Shown: piece after piece, positions 1-5,788 of the stretch
How the letters are laid out: each line of letters starts with the position of its first letter
Position numbering within the stretch: the first letter of the stretch is position 1
DNA from: CAZAQS01 sp964486825
GTDB lineage: Bacteria > Chloroflexota > Anaerolineae > Anaerolineales > UBA4823
Direction of reading: 5' to 3'
Assembly (NCBI GenBank): GCA_964486825.1
Contig: CAZAQS010000157.1
Coordinates: 1-10,718 of the forward strand
DNA length: 10,718 nt
Notes under the pieces: model-generated
Seen by the model: the letters and a program-made list of their open reading frames with translations, nothing else
Database searches by the model: none
What the model was told of the DNA's origin: nothing
Program-made: the position numbers and the translations under genes

Positions 1-186
1 TTCACGAGACTGACCAATGCTCATTCAAAGAAAGTGGCGAATCACATCCACTTCAGACACTTCCGGAAGGGGTAAGTGCTGGCGGGTCAGGTTTTCAGGT
101 AGTGCTGCCAGGGGCACGTCCGGCTCGGGGAAGCGGAAGCCCTGGCGCCCGGGTTGGGACAGTTCACATAACAAGGGTTCAATCAT
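1..186 (-). pseudogene. gcvPB: Glycine dehydrogenase (decarboxylating) subunit 2, N-terminal start only, frame broken
   Basis: The ATG at 184-186 overlaps the end of gcvPA by 8 bases and has a GGAGG six bases upstream, inside gcvPA. The predicted protein begins MIEPLLCELSQPGRQGFRFP and reaches LPEVSEVDVIRHF, which matches the conserved start of GcvPB, the PLP-binding half of the glycine-cleavage P protein. GcvPB is normally about 480-500 residues and continues with an LS..N......FYPLGSCTMKYNP region. Here the frame meets TGA at 25-27 after 53 codons. The other two minus frames also stop before the edge, at 21-23 and 2-4. The reading that looks most like the family after RHF is LSLNEHWSV in another frame, which suggests a frameshift near 28-33, but that match is weak. 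The catalytic PLP-lysine domain would lie outside the window. Identity of the N-terminus is fairly sure; whether the damage is real or a sequencing or assembly error at the edge cannot be decided. Confidence 0.7.
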
Positions 187-1525
187 TGGACACCTCCACC
201 AGCGCGGAGACGAGCAGGTCGATTTCGTCTTTGGAATTCATCTCGGTCACAGCCAGGAGCATGCTGTTCTCGATTTGGGGGTAATCCTGGCTCAGATCGT
301 ACCCGCCCAGGATGCTGTTTTCGAGCAGGAGCTCGTTGATCTCTTGCACCGGGCGTGGGCAGCGCACCACGAACTCGTGGAAGAACGGCGCATCGGACCA
401 GACCTTGTAGCCGGGCAGGGCCGAGATCTCCTGGGCCGCGTAATGGGCTTTGTGGTAGCACAGCTCTGCTACCTGGCGCAGGCCGTGCTTGCCAAGCATG
501 CTCAGATAGACCGTGGAGGCCAGGGCAATCAGGCCCTGGTTGGTACAAATATTGGAGGTGGCTTTCTCGCGCCGGATATGTTGCTCGCGGGCTGTCAGTG
601 TAAGCACGTAAGCGCGTTGGCCGTTTATGTCGACGCTCTCTCCTACCAGCCGGCCGGCCATCTTGCGCACGTACTCCATGCGGGTCGCAAATAATCCCAG
701 GTATGGACCACCGAACGAAAGCGGTATCCCAAGGGATTGGCCTTCACCAGTAACGATATCTGCCCCAAAGTCTCCCGGCGGGGTCAGCAGGCCCAGGGCT
801 AGCGGATTGGCAGAGACGGAGAAAAGGGCGCCGGCCTCGTGAGCGGCCTGGGCAAGAGCGCTGTAGTCGTAGATACGCCCGAAAAAGTCGGGGTATTGGA
901 CGATCACCAGCGCAGTATCTGTATCGATCAGGGGCAGCAGGGCTTCCGGGCCGGCGGTGGGGTTATTGCCCTCATCGCCAATGATGGTCAGGTCGTTGCC
1001 CGGATTGTAGGTGCGCACGTTCTCGCGGTATTGTGGGTGCAATGCAGGTGAGAGGACCACCTTCCTGCGTTTGCCGCGAAATTGTGCATGAGCCATACTG
1101 ACCGCTTCTGCTACAGCGGTCGAGCCATCGTAATGCGATGCGTTGCAGACCTCCATCCCGGTCAGGGATGCGATCAGGCTCTGGTAATCGAAGATCGCCC
1201 GCAGCGTGCCCTGGGACACCTCTGGTTGGTAAGGTGTATAGGCGGTGTAGAATTCTCCACGCCGCAAGATTGAATCGACGGCCGCGGGTGTGTAATGGCT
1301 ATAAGCTCCTGCTCCCAGGAAGGAGATCAGCTCGCGGGTTGTCTCGTTACCCGCGGCGATATTCTGCATCTCAGCCAGGATCTCCATCTCAGTCAGTGCA
1401 GGAGGCAGGTCAAGTTCGGGGAAGCGATGCCCAGCTGGAACGTCTTGGAACAGGTCTTCCATCCGTTCCACGCCGATCACCTCCAGCATGGCTTCCCTTT
1501 CTGCATCCGTATGGGGTATATACAT
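179..1525 (-). CDS. gcvPA: Glycine dehydrogenase (decarboxylating) subunit 1
   Basis: This is the N-terminal half of the split P protein of the glycine cleavage system. Together with GcvPB it decarboxylates glycine and passes the aminomethyl group to the lipoyl arm of GcvH in the cytoplasm. The 448-residue length is normal for the family. The start MYIPHTDAEREAMLEVIGVE is the typical 'YIP.T..(D/E)R..ML..IG' opening, followed by DLFQDVP; further on are the ISFLGAGAYSHYTPAAVDSI and FYTAYTPYQPEVSQGTLRAIFDYQS regions and SFGGPYLGLFA near residue 270. The ATG at 1523-1525 has AGGAG six bases upstream. The gene follows gcvH after 70 bases and overlaps gcvPB by 8 bases, so it is translated from one gcvH-gcvPA-gcvPB mRNA under the glycine riboswitch. 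This subunit carries no PLP lysine and needs GcvPB, so the apparent break in gcvPB would leave it without a partner unless another copy exists. Confidence 0.96.
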   Translation of the reverse strand: MYIPHTDAEREAMLEVIGVERMEDLFQDVPAGHRFPELDLPPALTEMEILAEMQNIAAGNETTRELISFLGAGAYSHYTPAAVDSILRRGEFYTAYTPYQPEVSQGTLRAIFDYQSLIASLTGMEVCNASHYDGSTAVAEAVSMAHAQFRGKRRKVVLSPALHPQYRENVRTYNPGNDLTIIGDEGNNPTAGPEALLPLIDTDTALVIVQYPDFFGRIYDYSALAQAAHEAGALFSVSANPLALGLLTPPGDFGADIVTGEGQSLGIPLSFGGPYLGLFATRMEYVRKMAGRLVGESVDINGQRAYVLTLTAREQHIRREKATSNICTNQGLIALASTVYLSMLGKHGLRQVAELCYHKAHYAAQEISALPGYKVWSDAPFFHEFVVRCPRPVQEINELLLENSILGGYDLSQDYPQIENSMLLAVTEMNSKDEIDLLVSALVEVSND

Positions 1526-1595
1526 ATAGGACTCCTACTCGTATTGGGTTTCCGCTGGGCCGCCCCCATGCAAGCGCAGACGGAATGAATTACCG

Positions 1596-1979
1596 TTACT
1601 CTTTGGTCTTGCTTTCATAGGCAGCCGCATCCAGAAGGTCATCCAGCTCGGAAGGATCGCTGAGCTGCACCTTGACCATCCATGCATCCCCGTAAGGATC
1701 GCTGTTGATCATCTCCGGTGTATCGGGGAGCGCTTCGTTGACCGCCGTGATGGTCCCGCTGACCGGCATATACACATCCGCGGCCGCTTTCACCGATTCA
1801 ACTGTCGCGCAGATATCGCCCTTTTGGACCGTGTCACCCTCTGCTACAACGATCTCGACGAAAACGATATCCGACAGCTGTTCCTGTGCATAATCGCTGA
1901 TCCCCATGGCGCCGGTTTCGCCGTCTACCTGGATCCACTCGTCGTTTTCTGTATACTTGAGATTGGTTGGGATATTCAT
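1596..1979 (-). CDS. gcvH: Glycine cleavage system H protein
   Basis: GcvH is the small lipoyl carrier that shuttles the aminomethyl intermediate between the P, T and L proteins. The 127-residue product has the usual length. It opens with MNIPTNLKYTENDEWIQVDG and continues with MGISDYAQEQLSDIVFVEIV. The lipoylation site is ESVKAAADV, with K64 the predicted lipoylated lysine. PVSG follows, as in the family, and then a C-terminal segment with NSDPYGDAWMVKV. The start is set by AGGAGG five bases before the ATG at 1977-1979. It is the first gene of the operon, about 130 bases downstream of the terminator that follows the tandem glycine riboswitch, so expression should rise with glycine. No gcvT is present on either side, so the T protein must be encoded beyond gcvPB or elsewhere. 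Confidence 0.97.
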   Translation of the reverse strand: MNIPTNLKYTENDEWIQVDGETGAMGISDYAQEQLSDIVFVEIVVAEGDTVQKGDICATVESVKAAADVYMPVSGTITAVNEALPDTPEMINSDPYGDAWMVKVQLSDPSELDDLLDAAAYESKTKE

Positions 1980-2110
1980 AACCGCCTCCTGGAATGTTGA
2001 GTTAGTTGCACGTGGCGAGGCTCTTTCACCGTGTGCATTTAATGCTCGTCCGGCGCCTGCGGAAGCGATCTATGCGCCCGCTTAGGCCGGTTTTAACCCA
2101 TATAAACGAA

Positions 2111-2142
2111 GAGGGCGCACGGAAAATAGACCGTACGCCCTC
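2111..2142 (-). terminator. Riboswitch expression platform: intrinsic terminator hairpin
   Basis: On the minus strand the arm GAGGGCGTACGG (2142-2131) pairs with CCGTGCGCCCTC (2122-2111), giving 12 pairs with one G-U wobble and an 8-base loop. The next bases, TTCGTTTATA, are moderately U-rich. The 5' arm overlaps by four bases the 3' strand of the outer stem of aptamer 2 (CAGAGG, 2144-2139), so a glycine-bound aptamer and the base of this hairpin cannot fully form together. This predicts that glycine prevents termination and turns the gcv operon on, the usual behaviour of the class. Confidence 0.75.
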
Positions 2143-2347
2143 TGTCCATAACCTGAGAGATTCGCGCCGCTCTTGCTGGCGTTTGCCCCGTCGGTGTCCA
2201 TGCCATACCTAAATGATTTCAATAGGAAAGGCTGCGACTTTCCAGAGGTTTGCAAGTACAGAGTCCTTTTACCTGAGAGTTTCGACTGCCGCGCTCCCTG
2301 GCAGGCTTGCCCCTTCGGTGTCCGGCGGGCCGGATCTCTTCTCTGCA
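2139..2347 (-). ncRNA. Tandem glycine riboswitch (two aptamers) upstream of gcvH
   Basis: Two copies of the glycine aptamer core are readable on the minus strand. Aptamer 1 (about 2347-2257) has CACCGAAGGGGCAAGCC, then CGAAACTCTCAGGTAAAAGG, closed by an outer stem CAGAG/CTCTG; its P2 hairpin is TCCGG-CCCG-CCGGA. Aptamer 2 (about 2248-2139) has ACCGACGGGGCAAACGCC, then CGAATCTCTCAGG and GGACAGAGG, closed by CCTCTG/CAGAGG. Aptamer 2 has a P2 arm about 25 nt longer than aptamer 1 (47 versus 22 bases from the outer stem to ACCG). That arm can pair as GCC/GGC and CCTA/TAGG around an 11-base loop. Position directly before gcvH in a gcv operon is the standard context for this RNA. The boundaries are approximate. 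Confidence 0.95.
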
Positions 2348-2441
2348 CTTGTTCTCGATTTCTGGCGCCCATAAGATTTTCCGAGCGCTTCAAGCATTGC
2401 CTGGCGAGGTTCAGCTTACTCGTCCGGCAGTTTCAAAACCC

Positions 2442-2470
2442 ATTCTAAGGGTGAGTGGGGGAAAAGTCAA
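2442..2470 (-). promoter_or_regulatory. Sigma70-type promoter of the gcv operon
   Basis: On the minus strand, TTGACT (2470-2465) and TAGAAT (2447-2442) are separated by exactly 17 bases, a near-consensus -35/-10 pair. Transcription would start near 2435, about 90 bases before the first riboswitch aptamer, giving a leader of roughly 455 bases. The -35 lies only 16 bases beyond the stop codon of the upstream DUF4870 gene, and no terminator is visible between them. Confidence 0.75.
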
Positions 2471-2486
2471 GTTCTATTGAGCTTCC

Positions 2487-2957
2487 CTAGTCCACCAGGG
2501 TCCCACGCACCCAATCTCCCACCAGCCAGTAACGGAAGTCCCGGCCCTGGTTGACTTCGATCGCGCCAACGACGCCATACACCAATGAGACCAGGGGCAT
2601 CGCTAAGACCAGGATCGTCAACAGCAGTGAGAATGGGATGCACAACAAGCCGATGATGATAATGGAAAGCATGCCCGTGACAGCCCAGATCACGCCGATC
2701 AGCGCCCCGCCTCCCACCCACCAGATCAGCTGGTTGATTGTGGATTGCAGCGCATGGTAGGCTACATAACGCGAGCGGTCCTTATACACCAGGTAAATTA
2801 CCAGGGCAGCCACTGGCCCCAGGAAGCCGGTTACCAGGTTGGCTAAAACGCTCAAGTGTGCCAGCATCGCCCAGGTGCGCTCATCCGAGGATGTCATACT
2901 GGATGCAATGCGAGGGGCAGGTTCTGCCGAGGGAGTACCAGGAATTTCAGAAGTCAT
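2487..2957 (-). CDS. DUF4870 family membrane protein (first of two in the window)
   Basis: The 156-residue protein has a polar N-terminus of about 28 residues rich in Pro, Ser and Ala. A DUF4870-like core follows: DERTWAMLAHLSVLANLV, a first membrane segment, VYKDRSRYVAYHALQSTINQ, then at least two more long hydrophobic segments ending in YGVVGAIEVNQGRDFRYWLVGDWV. The family is small integral membrane proteins (Tic20-like) of unknown function. I choose the ATG at 2955-2957 because GGAG sits seven bases upstream. An ATG two codons earlier (2961-2963) directly abuts the same AGGAGA and is too close to it. A promoter lies at 3031-3059. The gene is divergent from the liv operon and runs toward the gcv promoter. 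A second, shorter DUF4870-like gene lies at the other end of the liv operon. Confidence 0.85.
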   Translation of the reverse strand: MTSEIPGTPSAEPAPRIASSMTSSDERTWAMLAHLSVLANLVTGFLGPVAALVIYLVYKDRSRYVAYHALQSTINQLIWWVGGGALIGVIWAVTGMLSIIIIGLLCIPFSLLLTILVLAMPLVSLVYGVVGAIEVNQGRDFRYWLVGDWVRGTLVD

Positions 2958-3030
2958 AAGCATTCTCCTTTTGATGGATCACAAGCAGTTACCAGTTCCG
3001 TCCCGCCAATACCTGTGAGGTCACCGCTAC

Positions 3031-3059
3031 AGTATAGTATAAGCATAAAGGGAGCGCAA
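3031..3059 (-). promoter_or_regulatory. Promoter of the DUF4870 gene at 2487-2957
   Basis: On the minus strand, TTGCGC (3059-3054) and TATACT (3036-3031) are 17 bases apart. The start of transcription would be near 3024, about 67 bases before the chosen ATG. The -10 is near consensus; the -35 matches in four of six positions. Confidence 0.55.
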
Positions 3060-3074
3060 GGTGAAGAGATCTAA

Positions 3075-3086
3075 AATCGTACGATT
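3075..3086. repeat. 12-bp perfect palindrome between divergent promoters
   Basis: AATCGTACGATT reads the same on both strands. It lies 16 bases upstream of the minus-strand -35 at 3054-3059 and about 60 bases upstream of the plus-strand -10 at 3149-3154, a reasonable place for a shared operator. No regulator gene is nearby, and a 12-bp palindrome may arise by chance. Confidence 0.35.
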
Positions 3087-3145
3087 GCTTGCCAATAGTA
3101 GCTCTCATTGTGGATTTCGGTTTCTCCTCTCAATACCTTCCCTTA

Positions 3146-3154
3146 TGCTATAAT
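3146..3154 (+). promoter_or_regulatory. livK: Extended -10 promoter of the liv operon
   Basis: TGCTATAAT contains a perfect TATAAT preceded by the TGN extension. The region 17 bases further upstream has no good -35 (CCTCTC at 3126-3131), which fits an extended -10 promoter. Transcription would begin near 3161 and leave a leader of about 360 bases before livK. A second promoter nearer the gene was looked for and not found. Confidence 0.6.
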
Positions 3155-3292
3155 AACTTAAAACCAGCTTAATTAACAATTAATCCAGCAGAATATCATC
3201 GCACTCCAGAAACTTATTACAGCTTTCTGCTCCTCAAGGAAAATTTCGAGCAACTCCAAGGAAAAACGATCGCCAGGAGATTCATTTCCCCA

Positions 3293-3360
3293 ATGAGTGT
3301 CTCATCAGAATGAGTGTCTCATCAGAATGAGTGTCTCATCAGAATGAGTGTCTCATCAGA
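3293..3360. repeat. Four perfect 17-bp tandem repeats, each with a 13-bp inverted repeat
   Basis: The unit ATGAGTGTCTCATCAGA occurs four times without a mismatch (3293, 3310, 3327, 3344). Each unit contains ATGAG-TGT-CTCAT, and neighbouring units can also pair as CTCAT-CAGA-ATGAG. The array lies in the liv leader about 130 bases downstream of the predicted transcription start. It could be an operator array, an RNA structure with two pairing registers, or a slipped-strand minisatellite; the sequence does not decide between these. There are no unique spacers, so it is not a CRISPR array. Confidence 0.95.
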
Positions 3361-3373
3361 AGTCTTTCTGTTT

Positions 3374-3386
3374 TTGAGAGTCTCAA
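3374..3386. repeat. Diverged fifth copy of the 13-bp palindrome
   Basis: TTGAGAGTCTCAA is a perfect inverted repeat (6-1-6). Aligned centre to centre with ATGAGTGTCTCAT it keeps TGAG and GTCTCA; both ends and one central base differ, and both end changes preserve the symmetry. The centre is 30 bases from that of the fourth unit. Conserved symmetry with changed flanks favours a protein-binding site over a simple duplication product. Confidence 0.6.
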
Positions 3387-3399
3387 TTGGTTTCCAATT
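3385..3399. repeat. Inverted repeat AATTGG-TTT-CCAATT in the liv leader
   Basis: A perfect 6-3-6 inverted repeat directly abuts, by a two-base overlap, the palindrome at 3374-3386. As RNA it would form a short hairpin followed by TT. It could be part of a composite operator or a weak leader hairpin. Confidence 0.4.
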
Positions 3400-3519
3400 T
3401 TGCAGGAGGAGAGATTCCTCAGAAAGGAGAGTTCCAGGACCTGTCTCGATGTATGGAAATGTTACCAATCGCTGTACCTTCAGCATCTAATCCAGCTTTC
3501 CAACTAGAGGAGAAATACG

Positions 3520-4698
3520 ATGAAAAAACTGATCCCTTACCTTCTTCTGCTGATCCTTATGAGTTTGTTGGTTTCGTGCCAGGCGGGTCCAGCAGCTCCG
3601 GCGAGCATTAAAGTGGGCGTGAACGCCCCGATGACCGGCGATATCCCCAAAGTTGGCGAAGGAACAAAGTTCGCGGCCGAGATGTGGCAGGAAGCTATTA
3701 ACAGTGCCGGCGGCCTGGATATCGGTGGTAATAAATACCAGGTTGAACTTGTGATCGAAGACAACGAGTCCAAGGCAGAATCCGCAGTGGCGGCCAACAC
3801 CAAGATGATCACCCAGGACGAAGTCTTGATCATCATCGGACCACAGGCCTCCAAGCAAGCCGTGCCTGCTGGCCAGGTGGCCAACGATAACGAAACACCT
3901 ATGATCAGCCCCTGGTCAACCAACCCCAACACCACCCTCGACCGGCCGTGGGTCTTTCGGGCCTGCTTCCTGGATGACTTCCAGGGACCAGCCGTGGCCA
4001 ATTTCGTCACTGATGAGTTTGGCTTTACCAAAGCTGCTGTGCTCTACGATGTCGCCAGCGATTACCCTAAGGGCTTGGCGGAGTTCTTCAAGAGCGCCTG
4101 GGAGGACCTGCATGGAGCCGGCTCCGTAGTCGCATATGAGAGCTTTACCACCAGAGACACCGACTTCAGCGCCCAAATAACCAAGATCCGCGATACCGGC
4201 GCCGAATTCTTGTTCACCCCCCAATATTACAATGAAGTCGCCCTCATCGTCCAGCAGGCTCACCAGCTGGGCTTTGACAGGCCCATCGTTGGTAGTGACA
4301 GCTGGGGCTCGGCGGAGCTGGTCCCGCTTTGCGGGGATGATTGTTACGGGACTTTCTTCACCACTCACTATGCCGCCGCAGGCGCTATCGGGGCCACCAA
4401 AGAGTTCATCGATAATTACAATACCAAGCATGGTTACGTCCCCGATGACGTGGCTGCCCTGACCTGGGATGCTTTCAACCTGGCCAAGCAAGCCATGGAA
4501 GACTGCGGTACTATCACTGGTGACCTGGCTGCGGACCGCAAATGCGTGCGCGATGCCCTGGCTCAGGTAACCGAGTTCCCGGGCATCACTGGCACCATGA
4601 CCTTTACTCCCGGCAGTGGTGATCCTAGCAAGTGTGCTGTGATCGTCCGCATCGACGAGGCGGGTGAGTTCACCTTCTACCAACAGTCTTGTCCGTAA
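3520..4698 (+). CDS. livK: Branched-chain/hydrophobic amino-acid ABC transporter, substrate-binding lipoprotein
   Basis: This is the extracytoplasmic receptor of a HAAT-type ABC importer. It has 392 residues and a type-1 periplasmic-binding fold. Residues 1-19 form a lipoprotein signal (MKK, hydrophobic core, LVS) before Cys20, so the mature protein should be lipid-anchored. The mature part starts SIKVGVNAPMTGDIPKVGEG, the usual first strand and ligand-loop region of the Peripla_BP_6 family. Other family features are the IIIGPQASKQAVPAGQVAND stretch around residues 104-123, then PMISPWSTNP and KAAVLYDVASDYPKGLAEFF. Seven further cysteines follow Cys20, including CGDDC, which could form disulfides. 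The ATG has GGAG seven bases upstream. It is first in the operon, with a hairpin separating it from livH that may keep receptor levels higher. The ligand is inferred from the family only; other amino acids or amides are possible. Confidence 0.93.
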   Translation: MKKLIPYLLLLILMSLLVSCQAGPAAPASIKVGVNAPMTGDIPKVGEGTKFAAEMWQEAINSAGGLDIGGNKYQVELVIEDNESKAESAVAANTKMITQDEVLIIIGPQASKQAVPAGQVANDNETPMISPWSTNPNTTLDRPWVFRACFLDDFQGPAVANFVTDEFGFTKAAVLYDVASDYPKGLAEFFKSAWEDLHGAGSVVAYESFTTRDTDFSAQITKIRDTGAEFLFTPQYYNEVALIVQQAHQLGFDRPIVGSDSWGSAELVPLCGDDCYGTFFTTHYAAAGAIGATKEFIDNYNTKHGYVPDDVAALTWDAFNLAKQAMEDCGTITGDLAADRKCVRDALAQVTEFPGITGTMTFTPGSGDPSKCAVIVRIDEAGEFTFYQQSCP

Positions 4699-4762
4699 TT
4701 TGACGCCAAATCCATGTTGCGCATCATTAAGCATAGCCTATCGATCTAGACATGGATACTCA

Positions 4763-4806
4763 GGGGCGGGCCAGGGTATAGACGCTCTGTGCCCGCCCTC
4801 TTACTT
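4763..4806 (+). terminator. GC-rich intercistronic hairpin between livK and livH
   Basis: GGGCGGGC (4764-4771) pairs with GCCCGCCC (4791-4798). The stem can continue inward as CAG/CTG, leaving a loop of about 13 bases, and the downstream bases TCTTACTT are only moderately T-rich. It sits between the receptor gene and the permease genes, where partial terminators or mRNA-stabilising hairpins commonly make the receptor more abundant than the membrane parts. Full termination is unlikely, because livH has no obvious promoter of its own. Confidence 0.65.
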
Positions 4807-4823
4807 AGCGAGGAGCAAAGACT

Positions 4824-5747
4824 ATGGGCTCTTTTCTACAGAATGTGGTTAACTCACTGCAGTGGGGCTCTTTCTATGCGTTGATCGCTCTCGGCTACTC
4901 GATGGTCTACAGCGTGTTAATGCTTTTCAACTTCGCCCACGGTGATATTTTCATGGTCGGCTCGTATATCGGTTTCTTCATCGCCACCGGCCTGATCAGC
5001 CTCTCTACACTGGGCATCATCGCCCTGCCCGGCTGGGCTATCCTGGCCCTGACTATCTTATTAGCCATGTTCCTCACTTCTTTCGTGGGTATGCTGGTGG
5101 AACGCATTGGCTACCGTCCATTGCGGAACGCACCGCGTGCCTCCGCCGCTATTACGGGCTTGATGATCGGAATCATATTGGAAACCGGCAACCTGGCCAT
5201 CCTTGGCGCCAGCCGCCAGAGGTTTCCCGATATTATTCAGACCACCACTTTTCAGATCGGTGAAGTCAGCCTGACCAATACTAAGATCTTGATCGTGCTG
5301 ATTTCCCTTTTGCTAATGGTAGCCCTGCACCAGTTCATCCAACGCACCAAGTGGGGCATGGCGATACGGGCTATGTCCTACGACTTTGTTGTGGTGCCGT
5401 TAATGGGTGTGCCACTCAACATGATGGCTGCAATGACCTTCGGCCTGGGTTCGGCTCTGGCAGCTGCTGCTGGCGTCTTCTATGGTATGGCTTACCCGGT
5501 GTTGGATCCTTATATGGGCATCGAGTATGGATGGAAAGCTTTTGTGGCAGCTATCCTGGGCGGGCGTGGTTCGGTGGTTGGGGCAGCGCTCGCTGGCTTT
5601 TTAATGGGTTTTCTGGATATCTTCGTTGCCACTTACTTCCCCTCCACCATGCGTAATTTGGTCAGCTTTTCTATTATTCTGATCATCCTGACCTTCCGGC
5701 CACACGGCTTTTTTGGCAAGCCGTACAGCGCCCAGCTTCGGCTGTAA
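4824..5747 (+). CDS. livH: Branched-chain amino-acid ABC transporter permease LivH
   Basis: This is one of the two membrane subunits that form the translocation channel of the HAAT importer. The 307-residue length is normal. The N-terminus holds the family's most conserved stretch, GSFYALIALGYSMVYSV followed by NFAHGD at residues 36-41. It is rich in hydrophobic segments throughout, with VERIGYRPLR near residue 93. The C-terminal part has KAFVAAILGGRGSVVGAALAG, the cytoplasmic coupling region typical of LivH, and ends with a FRPHGFFGK motif close to the usual RP.GLFG. The start has AGGAG eight bases upstream. It follows livK after a 125-base gap with the hairpin and is followed by livM after 41 bases. 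It should pair with LivM and be driven by LivG and LivF. Confidence 0.95.
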   Translation: MGSFLQNVVNSLQWGSFYALIALGYSMVYSVLMLFNFAHGDIFMVGSYIGFFIATGLISLSTLGIIALPGWAILALTILLAMFLTSFVGMLVERIGYRPLRNAPRASAAITGLMIGIILETGNLAILGASRQRFPDIIQTTTFQIGEVSLTNTKILIVLISLLLMVALHQFIQRTKWGMAIRAMSYDFVVVPLMGVPLNMMAAMTFGLGSALAAAAGVFYGMAYPVLDPYMGIEYGWKAFVAAILGGRGSVVGAALAGFLMGFLDIFVATYFPSTMRNLVSFSIILIILTFRPHGFFGKPYSAQLRL

Positions 5748-5788
5748 ATCCCCTATCTTAACGTAGTACCTACAGACGAGGAAAAACT

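Larger units (their letters stand above)
3161..3519 (+). promoter_or_regulatory. Long untranslated leader of the liv operon
   Basis: No convincing gene lies between the extended -10 promoter and livK. The leader holds several inverted repeats. TTAATT-AAC-AATTAA is at 3169-3183. CAGAAA/TTTCTG around an 11-base loop is at 3207-3229. The tandem repeats are at 3293-3360, a fifth related palindrome at 3374-3386, and AATTGG-TTT-CCAATT at 3385-3399. Purine-rich Shine-Dalgarno-like tracts at 3403-3412 and 3424-3431 have no ATG, GTG or TTG at a suitable distance. The leader matches no riboswitch or T-box motif that I recognise. Confidence 0.5.

Noticed and set aside
17..694. Plus-strand open frame of 225 codons opposite gcvPA and gcvPB
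   Set aside because: It is antisense to well-conserved gcvPA, has no ribosome-binding site, and shows no recognisable domain; it is a shadow of the codon bias of the true gene.
2082..2393. Minus-strand open frame of 103 codons across the riboswitch
   Set aside because: It coincides with the tandem glycine aptamers and terminator; the conserved bases are RNA motifs and the peptide is very basic and unlike known proteins.
3293..3360. Tandem repeats read as a small CRISPR array
   Set aside because: Units are 17 bp, contiguous and without unique spacers, and no cas gene is present.
3387..3611. Plus-strand open frame of 74 codons before livK
   Set aside because: It starts at TTG with no ribosome-binding site, overlaps livK in another frame, and its sequence resembles no protein family.
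3916..4734. Minus-strand open frame of 272 codons opposite livK
   Set aside because: It is antisense to a clear solute-binding protein gene, and its translation is low-complexity without family features.
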